Source: UBA6623 sp965238125
GTDB lineage: Bacteria; Acidobacteriota; Terriglobia; Bryobacterales; UBA6623
Reading direction: 5' to 3'
Length of the DNA stretch: 64,000 bases
NCBI GenBank assembly: GCA_965238125.1
Contig: OZ250179.1
Location: 744,001-808,000, forward strand
Position numbers and translations under genes: made by a program. Positions within the stretch are counted from its first letter, which is position 1, and each line of letters begins with the position of its first letter. Shown here one piece after another: positions 1 through 9,786 of this stretch. The notes under the pieces were generated by a model. That model saw only the letters and a program-made list of their open reading frames with translations, did not search any database and had not been told where the DNA came from.

Positions 1-2
1 CC

Positions 3-2699
3 GGCGGCTCGGTGAAAACCGAGACCGGGGAGATCCTGCTGCGGACCAAGGGGCAGGCCTATCGCGGCAACGATTTCGAAGACCTGACCCTGATGACTAA
101 ATCCGACGGAACGAGACTCGTTCTCGGCGACGTGGCGACGGTGATTGACGGTTTCGCGGAAACCGACCAATGGAGCCGCTTCGACGGCAAGCCTTCGATG
201 ATGGTGCAGGTCTACCGGGTGGGCGACCAAAATGCTTTGGATGTCGCGGACGCGGTGAAGGCCTGGGTGGTTCGCGCGGGCGAGCGGGCGCCGGAAGGCA
301 TCGTTTACACGATTTGGAACGACGGCTCGAAGTTCCTTCGCGGGCGCATGGATCTGATGCTGCGCAACGGCCGGAATGGGTTGATTCTTGTCTTTGTCGT
401 CTTGGCGCTGTTCTTGCGGCTGCGGCTGGCTATCTGGGTGACGATCGGTATTCCCGTATCGTTCCTAGGCGCCATCATGTTGATGCCCATCCTTGGCGTT
501 TCGGTCAACATGATTTCGCTGTTCTCGTTCATTCTCGTGCTGGGTATAGTGGTCGATGACGCGATCGTTGTCGGCGAGAGTATCTTCACGAAACAGCAGG
601 AGGGTATTGACGGCGTGCGAGGGGCGGTCGAGGGGGCGCAGCGGGTCGCGATGCCGGTGACTTTCGGTGTGCTGACAACGATGGTGGCATTCGCCCCGAT
701 GCTGTTTGTTCCCGGATGGAACGGCAAGATCTGGCGCGTCATCCCGCTGATCATTATTCCGACACTGCTTTTCTCACTGATCGAGTCGAAGTTTGTTCTG
801 CCGCACCACCTTTCCTATCGCCGCCGGAAGCCGCCGGCCGGTCGGCGGCATATTATCGTTCGGATTTGGAACGGCTTCTTCAACTTCTTCAGCGACGGGA
901 TGGTGTGGTTTGCGCGGAAAGTGTTCAGCCCCTTTCTCCGGGTTGCGCTGGAGTGGCGTTACTTGACTGTCGCGGCGGCGGTCAGCATATTGCTGTTCAC
1001 GGTCGGCCTTGTCGGCGGCGGCTACGTCAAGTTCGTATTCTTCCCGCAGGTGGAGAACGATTTCATCAGCGCTCCGCTGACGATGCCGCTTGAAACGCCG
1101 GCCCACGTCACCGAGGCAGCAGTCAAGAAGATCGAGCGCAGCGCGCTGGAGTTGCAGCGCAAGGTCAAGGAAGAAACCGGGGACGAGGTTCTGCTCCATG
1201 TGCTGACGTCGGTGGGAGACCAGCCCTTCGTCCAGCAGTCCCAACGTTTCGCGGGCGGCACGGGAGGCGCGAGCCAAGCGCACTTGGGTGAAGTCGCCAT
1301 CGAGCTGGCCCCATCGCAGTCGCGCAGCCTGACGAGCACGGAAGTCGCCGCGCGCTGGCGCGAAATGAGCGGCTCGATACCGGGCGCGGTGGAGTTGAAA
1401 TTCAACTCGGACTTGATGAACCAGGGTGGAGCGATCGACATCCAATTCACCAGCCGGGATATTGGTTTGCTGCGCGAGGTCGGCGAGCAGACCAAGGCGA
1501 AGTTGGCGGAGTATCCCGGGGTCTTCGACATTACCGATTCGTTGCGCGGCGGCAAGCCGGAGGTCAAGCTGGCGATCACGTCGAACGCCGAGGCTCTGGG
1601 GCTCTCCCTCGAGCAGCTTGCCCGGCAGGTCCGGCAGGGGTTTTACGGCGAGGAAGCCCAACGCATCCAACGCGGGCGCGACGACATTCGCGTCATGGTG
1701 CGCTATCCCGAGCGCGACCGCAAGTCGCTGGGGGATTTGGAGGCGATGCGCATCCGCACCTCAGGCGGCGCCGAGGTCCCCTTCTCCACCGTGGCCCAGG
1801 CGGACCTAGGCCGCGGTTTCGCGAGCATCAAGCGGGTCAATCGCCGCCGAGCGATCAACATTACGGCCGATGTCGATACCGCCGTGGGCAATGCCAACGA
1901 GATCCTCGACGACATGAGCGCCGAGTTTCTCGACCCGCTGGTCGAGAGCACCCCGGGGCTTTACTACAGCCTCGAGGGGCAGCAGCGTGATCAGATGGAA
2001 GCGATGGGTGGGTTGGGATGGGGATTCCTCGGCGCCCTTTGCGTGATCTACACGTTGATGGCGATTCCGTTCCGCTCCTACATTCAACCGTTGATTGTGA
2101 TGACCGCCGTGCCGTTCGGCATCGTCGGAGCGATTTGGGGCCACGGCATCATGGGCCTTCCGCTGAGCATGTTGTCGATGTGCGGCATCGTGGCGTTGAC
2201 CGGCATCGTCGTCAACGACAGCCTGGTGTTGGTGACCTACGTCAATTCGCTGCGGGACCACGGGCGATCGATGATCGAGGCGGTGAAAGAAGGCGCGCGC
2301 GCGCGCTTCCGAGCGATTATCTTGACGTCGCTGACTACGGCCGCGGGCGTGATGCCGTTGATGCTCGAGAAAGAAGTGCAAGCGCAGTTCCTCATTCCGA
2401 TGGCGGTGGCGCTGGTCTACGGCGTGCTGTTTTCGACGGGGATTACGCTGGTGCTGGTCCCGTCGTGTTACATGATTCTGGAGGACTTCCGTCGTGTGTT
2501 TCGATGGTGGTGGCAGGGTGTGACGGCGCAGCCTGCCCTCGCATCGGCCGGCGGGGTCGCCGCGGAGTCCCTGCTCGAAACTTCGAACGGTGCATCCGCT
2601 ATTCTGCTGGGACTGGAGCAGCCCGGCCGAACCGCGGCGCCTGACGACCCGATCCTCGAAGAAGTGGGATCCGAAGAGCGTCGCGGTTTCGGGGATTAG
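3..2699 (+). CDS. RND-family efflux transporter permease, 5'-truncated by window edge
   Basis: Inner-membrane proton-driven RND pump (HAE1/AcrB-like), probably exporting drugs or other hydrophobic compounds with a periplasmic adaptor and outer-membrane channel encoded upstream. The frame is open from base 3, so a GTG at 12 is only an internal codon and the N-terminus lies outside the window. Visible parts: end of the first porter domain, a transmembrane block with the conserved VVDDAIVVGE segment (about residues 180-190 of the visible protein), a second periplasmic domain, and a final block of membrane helices ending near SCYMILEDF. The last 60 residues are a soluble tail. About 895 residues are visible of the usual 1,030-1,100. 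Substrate cannot be read from sequence. Confidence 0.93.
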   Translation, partial: GGSVKTETGEILLRTKGQAYRGNDFEDLTLMTKSDGTRLVLGDVATVIDGFAETDQWSRFDGKPSMMVQVYRVGDQNALDVADAVKAWVVRAGERAPEGIVYTIWNDGSKFLRGRMDLMLRNGRNGLILVFVVLALFLRLRLAIWVTIGIPVSFLGAIMLMPILGVSVNMISLFSFILVLGIVVDDAIVVGESIFTKQQEGIDGVRGAVEGAQRVAMPVTFGVLTTMVAFAPMLFVPGWNGKIWRVIPLIIIPTLLFSLIESKFVLPHHLSYRRRKPPAGRRHIIVRIWNGFFNFFSDGMVWFARKVFSPFLRVALEWRYLTVAAAVSILLFTVGLVGGGYVKFVFFPQVENDFISAPLTMPLETPAHVTEAAVKKIERSALELQRKVKEETGDEVLLHVLTSVGDQPFVQQSQRFAGGTGGASQAHLGEVAIELAPSQSRSLTSTEVAARWREMSGSIPGAVELKFNSDLMNQGGAIDIQFTSRDIGLLREVGEQTKAKLAEYPGVFDITDSLRGGKPEVKLAITSNAEALGLSLEQLARQVRQGFYGEEAQRIQRGRDDIRVMVRYPERDRKSLGDLEAMRIRTSGGAEVPFSTVAQADLGRGFASIKRVNRRRAINITADVDTAVGNANEILDDMSAEFLDPLVESTPGLYYSLEGQQRDQMEAMGGLGWGFLGALCVIYTLMAIPFRSYIQPLIVMTAVPFGIVGAIWGHGIMGLPLSMLSMCGIVALTGIVVNDSLVLVTYVNSLRDHGRSMIEAVKEGARARFRAIILTSLTTAAGVMPLMLEKEVQAQFLIPMAVALVYGVLFSTGITLVLVPSCYMILEDFRRVFRWWWQGVTAQPALASAGGVAAESLLETSNGASAILLGLEQPGRTAAPDDPILEEVGSEERRGFGD

Positions 2700-2729
2700 C
2701 GGCCTGGACCTTGATGAAGTGAAAACCGG

Positions 2730-3881
2730 ATGAGCAGCACGCCCGCCAATCCGTCCGCAAGCCTCAATCAGCAACGGAGCGAGTTTTTCAAAGAACTCGA
2801 GGCCGAAAACATGGGTCCCTTGTGGGTCTCGTTTCGCAACCTGCTGACGAAGACCCCGGCCGCGCGCGAGACTCCTTATCTATGGCCTTGGGAGAGTGTG
2901 CGGCCGAAATTACTTCGCGCTGGCGAGTTGGTCTCCACCGAAGAGGCCGAGCGTCGGGTGCTGATGTTTCTCAACCCCGGCAGCCCGGGCCGAATCGGGG
3001 CCACGGCGACGCTCTACGCGGCGATGCAGTTGATCTTGCCCGGCGAGTCGGCGCGAGCGCATCGGCATACGCCGACCGCGTTGCGATTCATTGTGGAGGG
3101 CAGCGGGGCATTCACGTGCGTTAACGGCGAAAAGGTCTTCATGGAACCGGGCGATTTGGTGCTGACGCCGCCGATGGTGTGGCATGACCACGGCTCGGAA
3201 AGCGACGGCCCGGTGATTTGGCTGGATGGTTTGGACATCCCGTTGATGCTGGCGCTCAATTGCATGTTCTTCGAGGATCACGAGGGAACCACCCAGCCGG
3301 TCACGGCCCCCGAAAACCATTCCGAGAAGCTCTTCGGGCGATCGCTGTTGCCGGCCGGCGCGCAACAGGCCGGCGACGTGAGCTATTCACCGGTCTGGAA
3401 TTATCGGGGTGTTGAGTCGCGCGAGGCGCTCGAAAGTTTGCGGCGTGCCGGTGATCCCGATCCCTTTGCCGGCTACTTGCTGCGCTACACCAACCCGCTC
3501 AACGGCGGCGAAGTGCTCAACAGTATAGGATGTCGATTGCAACTTCTTCCCAAGGGACTGCATACCAAAGCGCATCGCCATACGGTCAGCACGGTTTACC
3601 ATGCGGCGGAGGGAAGCGGATTTTCGATTCTTGACGGCAAGCGTTTCGATTGGAACAAGGGTGACACGTTCGCCGTCCCGATATGGACGCCGCACGAACA
3701 CGCCGCGCCGGAGGGAGACGCGGTCCTGTTCTCGCTCAACGATGAGCCAGTGATTCGCGCACTCGGGCACATGCGGACCGAAGCCCTCACCGAAAACGAC
3801 GGCTTCCAAACACAAGAGTCGGTCTTTGAGCCGCCCGCCGGTAATCCCCGCCGGCACCAATCGAACCCTTCCGCGCGGTAA
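2730..3881 (+). CDS. Gentisate 1,2-dioxygenase (bicupin)
   Basis: Cytosolic Fe(II) dioxygenase expected to open the ring of gentisate to maleylpyruvate. The 383-residue protein has two cupin halves. The first carries the metal-site pattern RAHRHTPTALRFIVEG (about residues 110-125) and the second HTKAHRHTVSTVYHAAEG (about 275-292). The early segment MGPLWVSFRNLLTKTP is typical of the family. Start ATG lies 30 bases after the RND gene stop, so co-transcription is possible. The following gene is convergent. Other bicupins such as salicylate or 1-hydroxy-2-naphthoate dioxygenase share this architecture, so exact substrate is inferred. Confidence 0.85.
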   Translation: MSSTPANPSASLNQQRSEFFKELEAENMGPLWVSFRNLLTKTPAARETPYLWPWESVRPKLLRAGELVSTEEAERRVLMFLNPGSPGRIGATATLYAAMQLILPGESARAHRHTPTALRFIVEGSGAFTCVNGEKVFMEPGDLVLTPPMVWHDHGSESDGPVIWLDGLDIPLMLALNCMFFEDHEGTTQPVTAPENHSEKLFGRSLLPAGAQQAGDVSYSPVWNYRGVESREALESLRRAGDPDPFAGYLLRYTNPLNGGEVLNSIGCRLQLLPKGLHTKAHRHTVSTVYHAAEGSGFSILDGKRFDWNKGDTFAVPIWTPHEHAAPEGDAVLFSLNDEPVIRALGHMRTEALTENDGFQTQESVFEPPAGNPRRHQSNPSAR

Positions 3882-3940
3882 GCGTGACCCGCTAGCGTCC
3901 GAATCACCTTGAAGGCCTGCCCGGGCGTCCGCGAGTGATC

Positions 3941-4366
3941 TCACGAAACCTGCTTTTCCGCAATCTCCCCCAGGACAGGTATCTTCGCCATCCGCCCCGA
4001 GTAAGCCCCCATCGCGGTTTTAGCCCACACGACGAACGATGCCAAGGTGAAAAGCCAACCCAAGACGAACGTGAAAATCCCCAACACAAAGCTGAGGACT
4101 GCCCAAAGGAACCAATAGCCCACCACGACCGCCGCCAACAGCAACAGGGCCTGATATGCGTGAAAACGCAAGAAGCGGTTGGATTTGAATCGATCGTCGA
4201 GTAGGTAGAAAACGGCCGGCAAGATGAAATACGCCATGGCGGCGCGCGTGTTTTCGCCGCCGGGCGGTTCCGCCGCATCGACGCCGCCCGGTGCCTGGGC
4301 GGGCGTTCCGCATTGTTGGCAAAACCTCCCCGTAATAGGGGCTCCGCATTGACGACAAAAAGTCAT
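3941..4366 (-). CDS. Zinc-ribbon, DUF4870-like small membrane protein
   Basis: A 141-residue protein. It opens with a zinc ribbon (CRQCGAP...CQQCGTP, residues 4-20) followed by a proline/glycine-rich linker. Two or three hydrophobic segments (about 45-57 and 70-115) follow, with YFILPAVFYLL and LLLLAAVVVGYWFLWAVLSFVLG. This layout matches the widespread DUF4870 group of unknown function. It is convergent with the gentisate dioxygenase gene, 59 bases away. Confidence 0.75.
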   Translation of the reverse strand: MTFCRQCGAPITGRFCQQCGTPAQAPGGVDAAEPPGGENTRAAMAYFILPAVFYLLDDRFKSNRFLRFHAYQALLLLAAVVVGYWFLWAVLSFVLGIFTFVLGWLFTLASFVVWAKTAMGAYSGRMAKIPVLGEIAEKQVS

Positions 4367-4548
4367 TCGATCTTCCTTAGATTAGCGGACCCGGGCTATC
4401 AAACACCCGTTTTCCGGTGACTTGTCCATTGTGGCCTGCCGGGACGCAACCGTGTCAAAGTGCTGCGAATCCACCATTGCGAAGCGCGTAAGCTTCTTTT
4501 TTGCAATAATTTAAGTTTGGCGCCGCACGTGCTGCTGGGAGACTTCGC

Positions 4549-5118
4549 ATGCACTCCGTGTATCTGATCACCCTCCTCGTACTGGGACTTTTTCCGCTGC
4601 AGTCCGCAACCCTTGAGCACCTGGGCCTCGATGAAATGGCCGAGCATTCGACCCTGGTCGTGCGCGGCCGGGCCGCCGAGAGTCGGACGGTTTCAAGCGG
4701 CAGCTTGCTGTACACGGTAACGCGTCTGATCGTCTCGGAACGTTGGAAGGGCCGCGCCGGAGCCGAACTGGAAGTCTGGTCACCGGGCGGTCGGCAGGGA
4801 AACCTACAGCAACGCTTCGCTGGCGTCCCGGAATTGCGGCCCGGCGCGGACTACGTCGTCTTCTTGTGGCGCGGCCCGAGCGGAAGATTGCACGTCGTGG
4901 GGCTGAGCCAAGGCTTGCTGCGGCTGCAACAAGACCGCGAGGGGAGCCTGCGCGGAAGGCAGCAACTTTCCGGTGGTCTCATGCTCTCGGCCTCGACGGG
5001 GAACCCCGTCGTCGCCGCGCCGATCGAGATGGGACTCGACGAACTTCGGGCGCGCGTCAGAGCCGTGACTTTCTCGGATCACGGGGCCGCGGGGGAAGAC
5101 ACGCCGCCCGAAAACTGA
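4549..5118 (+). CDS. Secreted hypothetical protein
   Basis: A 189-residue protein with a clear Sec signal (MHSVYLITLLVLGLFPLQSA). A GGGAGA ribosome-binding site precedes the ATG by about 9 bases. The mature part (EHSTLVVRGRAAESRT..., LLYTVTRLIVSERWKG, ADYVVFLWRG) resembles small beta-rich exported proteins found beside matrixin-like peptidases in Acidobacteriota; I recognise no named family. The next gene, 55 bases on, is such a peptidase, so the two may be one unit. Confidence 0.6.
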   Translation: MHSVYLITLLVLGLFPLQSATLEHLGLDEMAEHSTLVVRGRAAESRTVSSGSLLYTVTRLIVSERWKGRAGAELEVWSPGGRQGNLQQRFAGVPELRPGADYVVFLWRGPSGRLHVVGLSQGLLRLQQDREGSLRGRQQLSGGLMLSASTGNPVVAAPIEMGLDELRARVRAVTFSDHGAAGEDTPPEN

Positions 5119-5173
5119 CCCGTAGCGCGCGGCACGCCTGCCGTACCCAAGCAAGCAGCATCACAGCCCATTC

Positions 5174-6848
5174 ATGCCCTACCGCCCGCCAGTGAGGATG
5201 AGAGCCGCGCACCGTCGCCCGAGCGCGCAGTGGGGCGGGCCTGCCAACCGGCCCGTGCCCAGTCACGGGAAACTCCGCCGCGGCGCGCCGTGGCTGATCG
5301 CGATCAGCTTGTTCTTCACAGCTTCGATCGCCCCGGCCTACTATCACTTCGTTCATTACCGTTCCCAGGACGGCCGCTTCCAAGCCGTGATCGAAAAATT
5401 CGATCCGCTCTCGCTCGTCGACGACACCGTTTATTTCTTCGTTTCCGATCGCTCGCCCCGCTTGGCCGACAACGACAGTTTCGTGGGGTTGGTCAGTCAG
5501 GTTCGACAGGCGCTGTCGGCGTGGAACTCCGTCCCCACTTCCGCCTTGCGCGTGGCTTTTGGGGGAATCAGCAAAACGCCTCTGCCCTCTCGGACGCCCG
5601 CGGGCGAAATCGTCTTCGAGGAACTGCCGCCCGGCGTCATCGGACTCGGCGGCCCGGTGACGCGGAGTGAACCTCGGGAGGACTTCGTTCCGATCGTTCG
5701 CTCCGTGGTTGTGCTTTCAAACGATTTCACGAGCGGAACCCGCCACTACACCACGTTTTCCGAGTTGTTCTTTAACAGCTTGGTCCATGAAATCGGCCAT
5801 GCGCTCGGCCTACAGCATTCCCTGGCGAGTTCGGCGATGAGCACCGACGTCACGCGTTCCACCAGCCGTGCTCGTTCGCTGGGCGCCGACGACGTGGCGG
5901 GGCTCTCGCTTGCCTATCCGGGCGACGAATTCGGACAAGCTTTCGGCAGCCTGAGCGGTCGGGTCGTCAGGCCCGACGGACAACCGATTCACCTAGCCTC
6001 GGTCGTCGCTCTGGGTCCCGCCGGATCGGCGGTAAGCGCTCTGAGCGACCCCGACGGCCGTTACATCATCGAGGGTCTGCCGCCGGGAGCGTATTTTGTC
6101 TACGCGCATCCGCTGCCGGCCGCGACCCAGAGCGGGCTCGGCCCCGCCAACCTGGTCTTGCCGGTGGGCCCCGAGGGCGAACCCGTTCCCCCATCGGCTC
6201 CTTTTCAGACCTTTTTCCACGGCGGGGTCCTGGACTGGGCGGACTCGACTCGCGTCTTCGTGGTCGAGGGGGAGACGACCGTCGGCATCGACTTCGCGCC
6301 TCCCGCTCGCGCCGACGTCGCCTTGCACAGCGTCACGACCTACAGCTTTCCCGGCAACGCCGCGCCGGCGGTTCACTCGGCTTTCCTCGACCACACCGAG
6401 CTCTCCGGCTTCGCCTTGGCGACCGGGCCGGGCTTGGCGGAAAACCTGGCGCGCATGAGCGTCGAGGCCGTGGGCCGATCGCTTTTCATTCTTCCTCCAA
6501 CCCCCTACTCAAGGGCGCCCCAATTTGCACGCCTCGATTTTCGCTTTTCCCCATTCGACCGCGCCGGCGGCGTCCATTTGCTGTTTCGTTTCGACAACGA
6601 GGCCTACGTGTTGCCGAACGGCGTACGCCTGACCACCGCCCCGGCCCCGGTGATTCACTGGATCACGCCCCGTTTCGACCTCGGTGAAAACCTATGGGGC
6701 GTTCGCGGCACGTCGATCGACGCCCGCTCAACCGTGTTCTTCGACGGCCTGCCGGCCTCTGTCGTCGGGCTCGACCCGTTGCTGAGTGAAATCGTCGTCG
6801 AACCACCGGCCGGACCGCCGGACCATCAAGCTGTTGTGACGGTCTATA
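5174..6848 (+). pseudogene. Matrixin-like metallopeptidase, 5' part (gene split by mobile unit A)
   Basis: Exported zinc peptidase. After a basic N-terminus and hydrophobic segment (ISLFFTASIAPAYY) comes a peptidase domain with the M10/metzincin zinc site HEIGHALGLQH (about residues 204-214) and a following SSAMS turn. Next is a carboxypeptidase-regulatory-like beta domain (about 258-310) and more beta-rich sequence. The gene is cut at codon 559: base 6848 is followed by an IS1380 end. It resumes at 9916 in the same frame. Joined, the parts give 2,721 bases, an open frame of 906 codons reading VYNLDGQSS across the junction. The upstream part alone still encodes the whole catalytic domain, so a truncated protein could be made. 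Confidence 0.85.
6844..6848. repeat. Target-site duplication of unit A (CTATA), left copy
   Basis: CTATA directly precedes the left inverted repeat at 6849. The second copy is at 9911-9915, directly before the resumed peptidase gene. Five bases is the duplication length known for ISEcp1-type elements. Confidence 0.8.
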
Positions 6849-8501
6849 CCCGGATTTCCACTTTAGTTTCGGTTCTGCTAACCATCGGGTGGACTCGGAC
6901 GCCTTTATTTATGCGGGCTTGAAAGCACTCAAGGCGCTGAGGAGATCAACACCCAATGGGTGAAAAAGAAAACAAACCGTTTCAGCTCACCTTCAATGGA
7001 TTTCTCAAGGTCGATTTCCAAGGATCGCGAGTCACCTCGGATGGCGGGCTGATTCTCATTCGCGAACTGGACGAACGACTCGGACTAGGCAAGCTGATAG
7101 ACGAGCATCTGACGGATTCGCGGCAAGGCTCGAACAAGAAGTTCCCGTTCGTCGATCTGCTGCGACAGTCGGTCTACTCCCGCTTGGCGGGCTACGAGGA
7201 TCTCAACGACGCCGTTCGTGTCTCCGCCGATCCAACCTTTCGGCTGATTGGCTCGAAGAAGAACTGGGATCGCGGCGCGGCGCTGACCTCCCGGCTGCAG
7301 AGCTTCGAGACCGCCATGCTCGCCGGCGACGAGAATCTGATCGGGCTGATGGCGGTGAACCGCGAGTTGATCGCGCAAGCCGAGGCCGGTGATGACTCCG
7401 AGTGCGTCGTGCTGGACATGGACTCTACCGAGAGCCCCGTCCACGGCCGGCAGGAAGGCAGCGCCTACAACGGCCACTTCGAGTCGGTCTGCTACCACCC
7501 ACTGTTGCTGTTCAACCAGCACGGCGATTGCTTGGCGGCAAAGTTGCGACCGGGCAACGTGTCCAGCGCCGAGGACTGGGACGAGCTGCTGCTGCCGGAA
7601 ATCGAACGCCAACAGGCGGAGGGCAAACAGGTGACGTTCCGGGCCGATGCCGCCTTCGCCAAGCCGGATATTTACGAGACGTTGGAGGAGCGCGGCGTGG
7701 ACTACGTGATTCGCATCCCGGCCAACAAGAGCCTGGAGCTGGAGATCGAAGATATCCTGTTTCGTCCGCCGGGCAGGCCGAGCGCAAAGCCCCTGGTGCG
7801 CTACAGGAGCTTTCGGTATCAGGCCGCGAGCTGGTCGAAGTTCCCGGCGGGTTGTTGCGAAGGTCGAGCATCACCAAGGTGAGTTGTTTCCTCGCGTCGG
7901 TTTCATCGTCACGAGCATGACCTTGCCGAGCCGCTCGCTGGTGCGGTTCTACAACAAGCGCGGCACGGCGGAGCAGTGGATCAAGGAAGGCAAACAAGCG
8001 ACGCATTGGACAAGGCTGTCATGCCATCGGTTCCGGGCCAACGAAGTGCGACTGCAACTCAGCGTGCTGGCCTATAACCTGGGGAACCTATGGCGGAGGC
8101 TCGGGCTGCCGCAACGGATCAAGAGCTGGTCGCTGACGAGCTTGCAACAGCGGCTGATGAAGACGGGCGGTAGGCTGGTCAAGCATGCGCGGTACTATTG
8201 GCTGCTGTTGGCCGAAGGACATCTGAACCGGCGGCTGTTCGGTGACATGCTGCATAGGATCTGGGCGCTGCCTGTGCCGGGTGGGTAGCGTTGCCCGGGC
8301 GAGGATCAACAGTTTTTGGCTCAGGGAGCAGTGTCGGCCGGAGCGCCGTTCAGTCCGCTCAATCAACGTCTGTGAGCGGACGGACGAGCCCTGGCGCCTA
8401 CCGGCGGAGGTGATGTGCAGGGTTCAGCGCGAAAAGACGTGGTATTCGGCGCAGCGGGGGTGTATCCTGTGATCGTGCCAGGGCCAAAATGGAAATCCTG
8501 G
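6849..8501 (+). mobile_element. IS1380-family element, copy 1
   Basis: 1,653 bp. Left repeat CCCGGATTTCCACTTTA at 6849; right end AAAATGGAAATCCTGG finishing at 8501. It is nearly identical to copies 2, 4 and 5 (1,666 bp each). It differs by a 14-bp deletion in the 3' untranslated part (near 8320) and one inserted T in the transposase gene (near 7844), which together account for the net 13-bp difference. Confidence 0.9.
6956..8288 (+). pseudogene. IS1380-family transposase, frameshifted
   Basis: DDE transposase of the IS1380 family. The intact copies encode 443 residues. Here an extra T near 7844 (AAGTTCCC instead of AAGTCCC) shifts the frame after about residue 295, so the first frame ends at 7882. 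The C-terminal region with RFYNKRGTAEQWIKEGK, which holds the late acidic residue in a typical IS1380 YxxRxxxEQxIKE-type motif, is in another frame from 7884 to 8288. The copy is therefore probably inactive and would need transposase from another copy. Confidence 0.88.
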
Positions 8502-8691
8502 TGAATACTGGTCCATCTTGGAAACTCAAGCTCGTCTTCGTACCGGTCGATACCTGCACCGATCCAGCAAGCACCGACTCGAAACCTCTTAGCGTATAAA
8601 TTCGCACGATTCTGGGCGCTACCCTATCTGGCACTCCCGGAACGTGCTCTAACCCGGTAGTCACTTGCGCTCCGGCATGATGCGAATGTGC
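8502..8691 (-). other. Captured DNA between IS copy 1 and the DUF262 gene; possible gene fragment
   Basis: 190 bp carried in from the donor site. On the minus strand it is open into the IS (VTTGLEHVPGVPDRVAPRIV..., about 8664 down to 8502) and is cut by the IS right end, so it may be an internal piece of a donor gene. I recognise no family. Confidence 0.3.
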
Positions 8692-9786
8692 TCATTTGTT
8701 GGATTTTCTGCGATTGCACGCTTTACAAAGCATCTGGCAGTTCTTCTCGGTTGTCTTGCCGCCCTCCGACCAGGGGGTGATGTGGTCGGCCTCCATGTCC
8801 GACATCTCAAACGCCTTCGCGCATAGCTTGCAGATGCCCTTTTGAATCTCGAACGTCTGCTGCCTCATGGCATTGGAGAAGGCGCGGATGTTGAGATGCT
8901 TTTCCTCGTCGGTGAGGAGATACGGGTAGATGCCCGCTTTCCTTGTCACATCGTCGTCCATCATCAGGCGGACAACGTCGGCCTCAAGCCCTACGGGGTC
9001 AAGGCTCTCGTCTTTAAGGTGCGCGTAAAGCCCGCCCCAATCCACGCCTTTCATTGGCTTGCGGTAGCGCGGGAAAACCGCCTTCACCCGGTTGATTACC
9101 GACTGGAAGTGGTTCCACAAAGTGGTTGCGGTCTTGTCGTGCTGATGCGCGGCCATGTAGTCCTCGACCGTCTGGCGCTCGCACTTGATCCATTGGATCG
9201 CGGTTTCAAGGTACTCTTGGCGCTCCGGCCTCCCATTCACATACCGGCTGCCAATTGCATAAGCCGGGCAGGCGGCCCCCTTCCGGCTGAAATGCCGCTT
9301 TGCGTCGGACACCCACGGGCCAGCATAGACCGCATTCCGCAGCTCTTGGCCGGTCAGCTTTTCGCCCGCGATGTTGATGATCCTGAACCAATCCAGCTTC
9401 TCGCTGGCGTTCCCCTCGCAGACATAAACCTGCAACGGGTAATTGAGTATCCGCTCCTGCTCGTCGTCTTGCAGGTTGTGGAAATACCGCCCGTCAAGGG
9501 AGTAGTCGCCTTTCACATACTGCGCGGCTGATATCGTGCGCTGCTGGCCGTCGATGACCTCATAGGTTCCGTCCTGGCGCACCGCCCAATACATCACATT
9601 GAGCGGAAAGCCCTTGTTGATCGTCTCGATCACCGCATCGCGCTGCTTGTCCTTATAGACGAACTCGCGCTGAAACGGCGGGCGGATGTCGAGCTTGCCG
9701 CCATAGCCGCGCACCCCGCCCTCGCCGTCGTCGCTGTAGCCCGCCACAAGGTCGCGGACGGTGATTTTCTTAAGTTCGATCTTCAT
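8692..9786 (-). CDS. DUF262 (GmrS-type N) - HNH endonuclease fusion, putative defence nuclease
   Basis: A 364-residue protein. The N-terminal DUF262 domain shows the hallmark segments DIRPPFQREFVYKD (about 33-46), IDGQQRTISAAQY (about 78-90) and FRIINIAGEKLTGQELRNA (about 134-152). In this fold they bind and hydrolyse nucleotide. The C-terminus is a zinc HNH domain: CKLC...ADHITPWSEGG...CKACNRRKSN (about 318-362), with both cysteine pairs and the His/Asn residues present. DUF262 plus nuclease proteins include GmrSD and SspE, which cleave modified foreign DNA; this short form with a zinc HNH differs from them, which use DUF1524. Target is unknown. It is cargo of unit A and carries its own upstream region. 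Confidence 0.88.
   Translation of the reverse strand: MKIELKKITVRDLVAGYSDDGEGGVRGYGGKLDIRPPFQREFVYKDKQRDAVIETINKGFPLNVMYWAVRQDGTYEVIDGQQRTISAAQYVKGDYSLDGRYFHNLQDDEQERILNYPLQVYVCEGNASEKLDWFRIINIAGEKLTGQELRNAVYAGPWVSDAKRHFSRKGAACPAYAIGSRYVNGRPERQEYLETAIQWIKCERQTVEDYMAAHQHDKTATTLWNHFQSVINRVKAVFPRYRKPMKGVDWGGLYAHLKDESLDPVGLEADVVRLMMDDDVTRKAGIYPYLLTDEEKHLNIRAFSNAMRQQTFEIQKGICKLCAKAFEMSDMEADHITPWSEGGKTTEKNCQMLCKACNRRKSNK

Noticed and set aside
774..2774. Long minus-strand frames under the RND gene
   Set aside because: Shadows of the plus-strand gene; no recognisable domains, typical for third-position GC bias.
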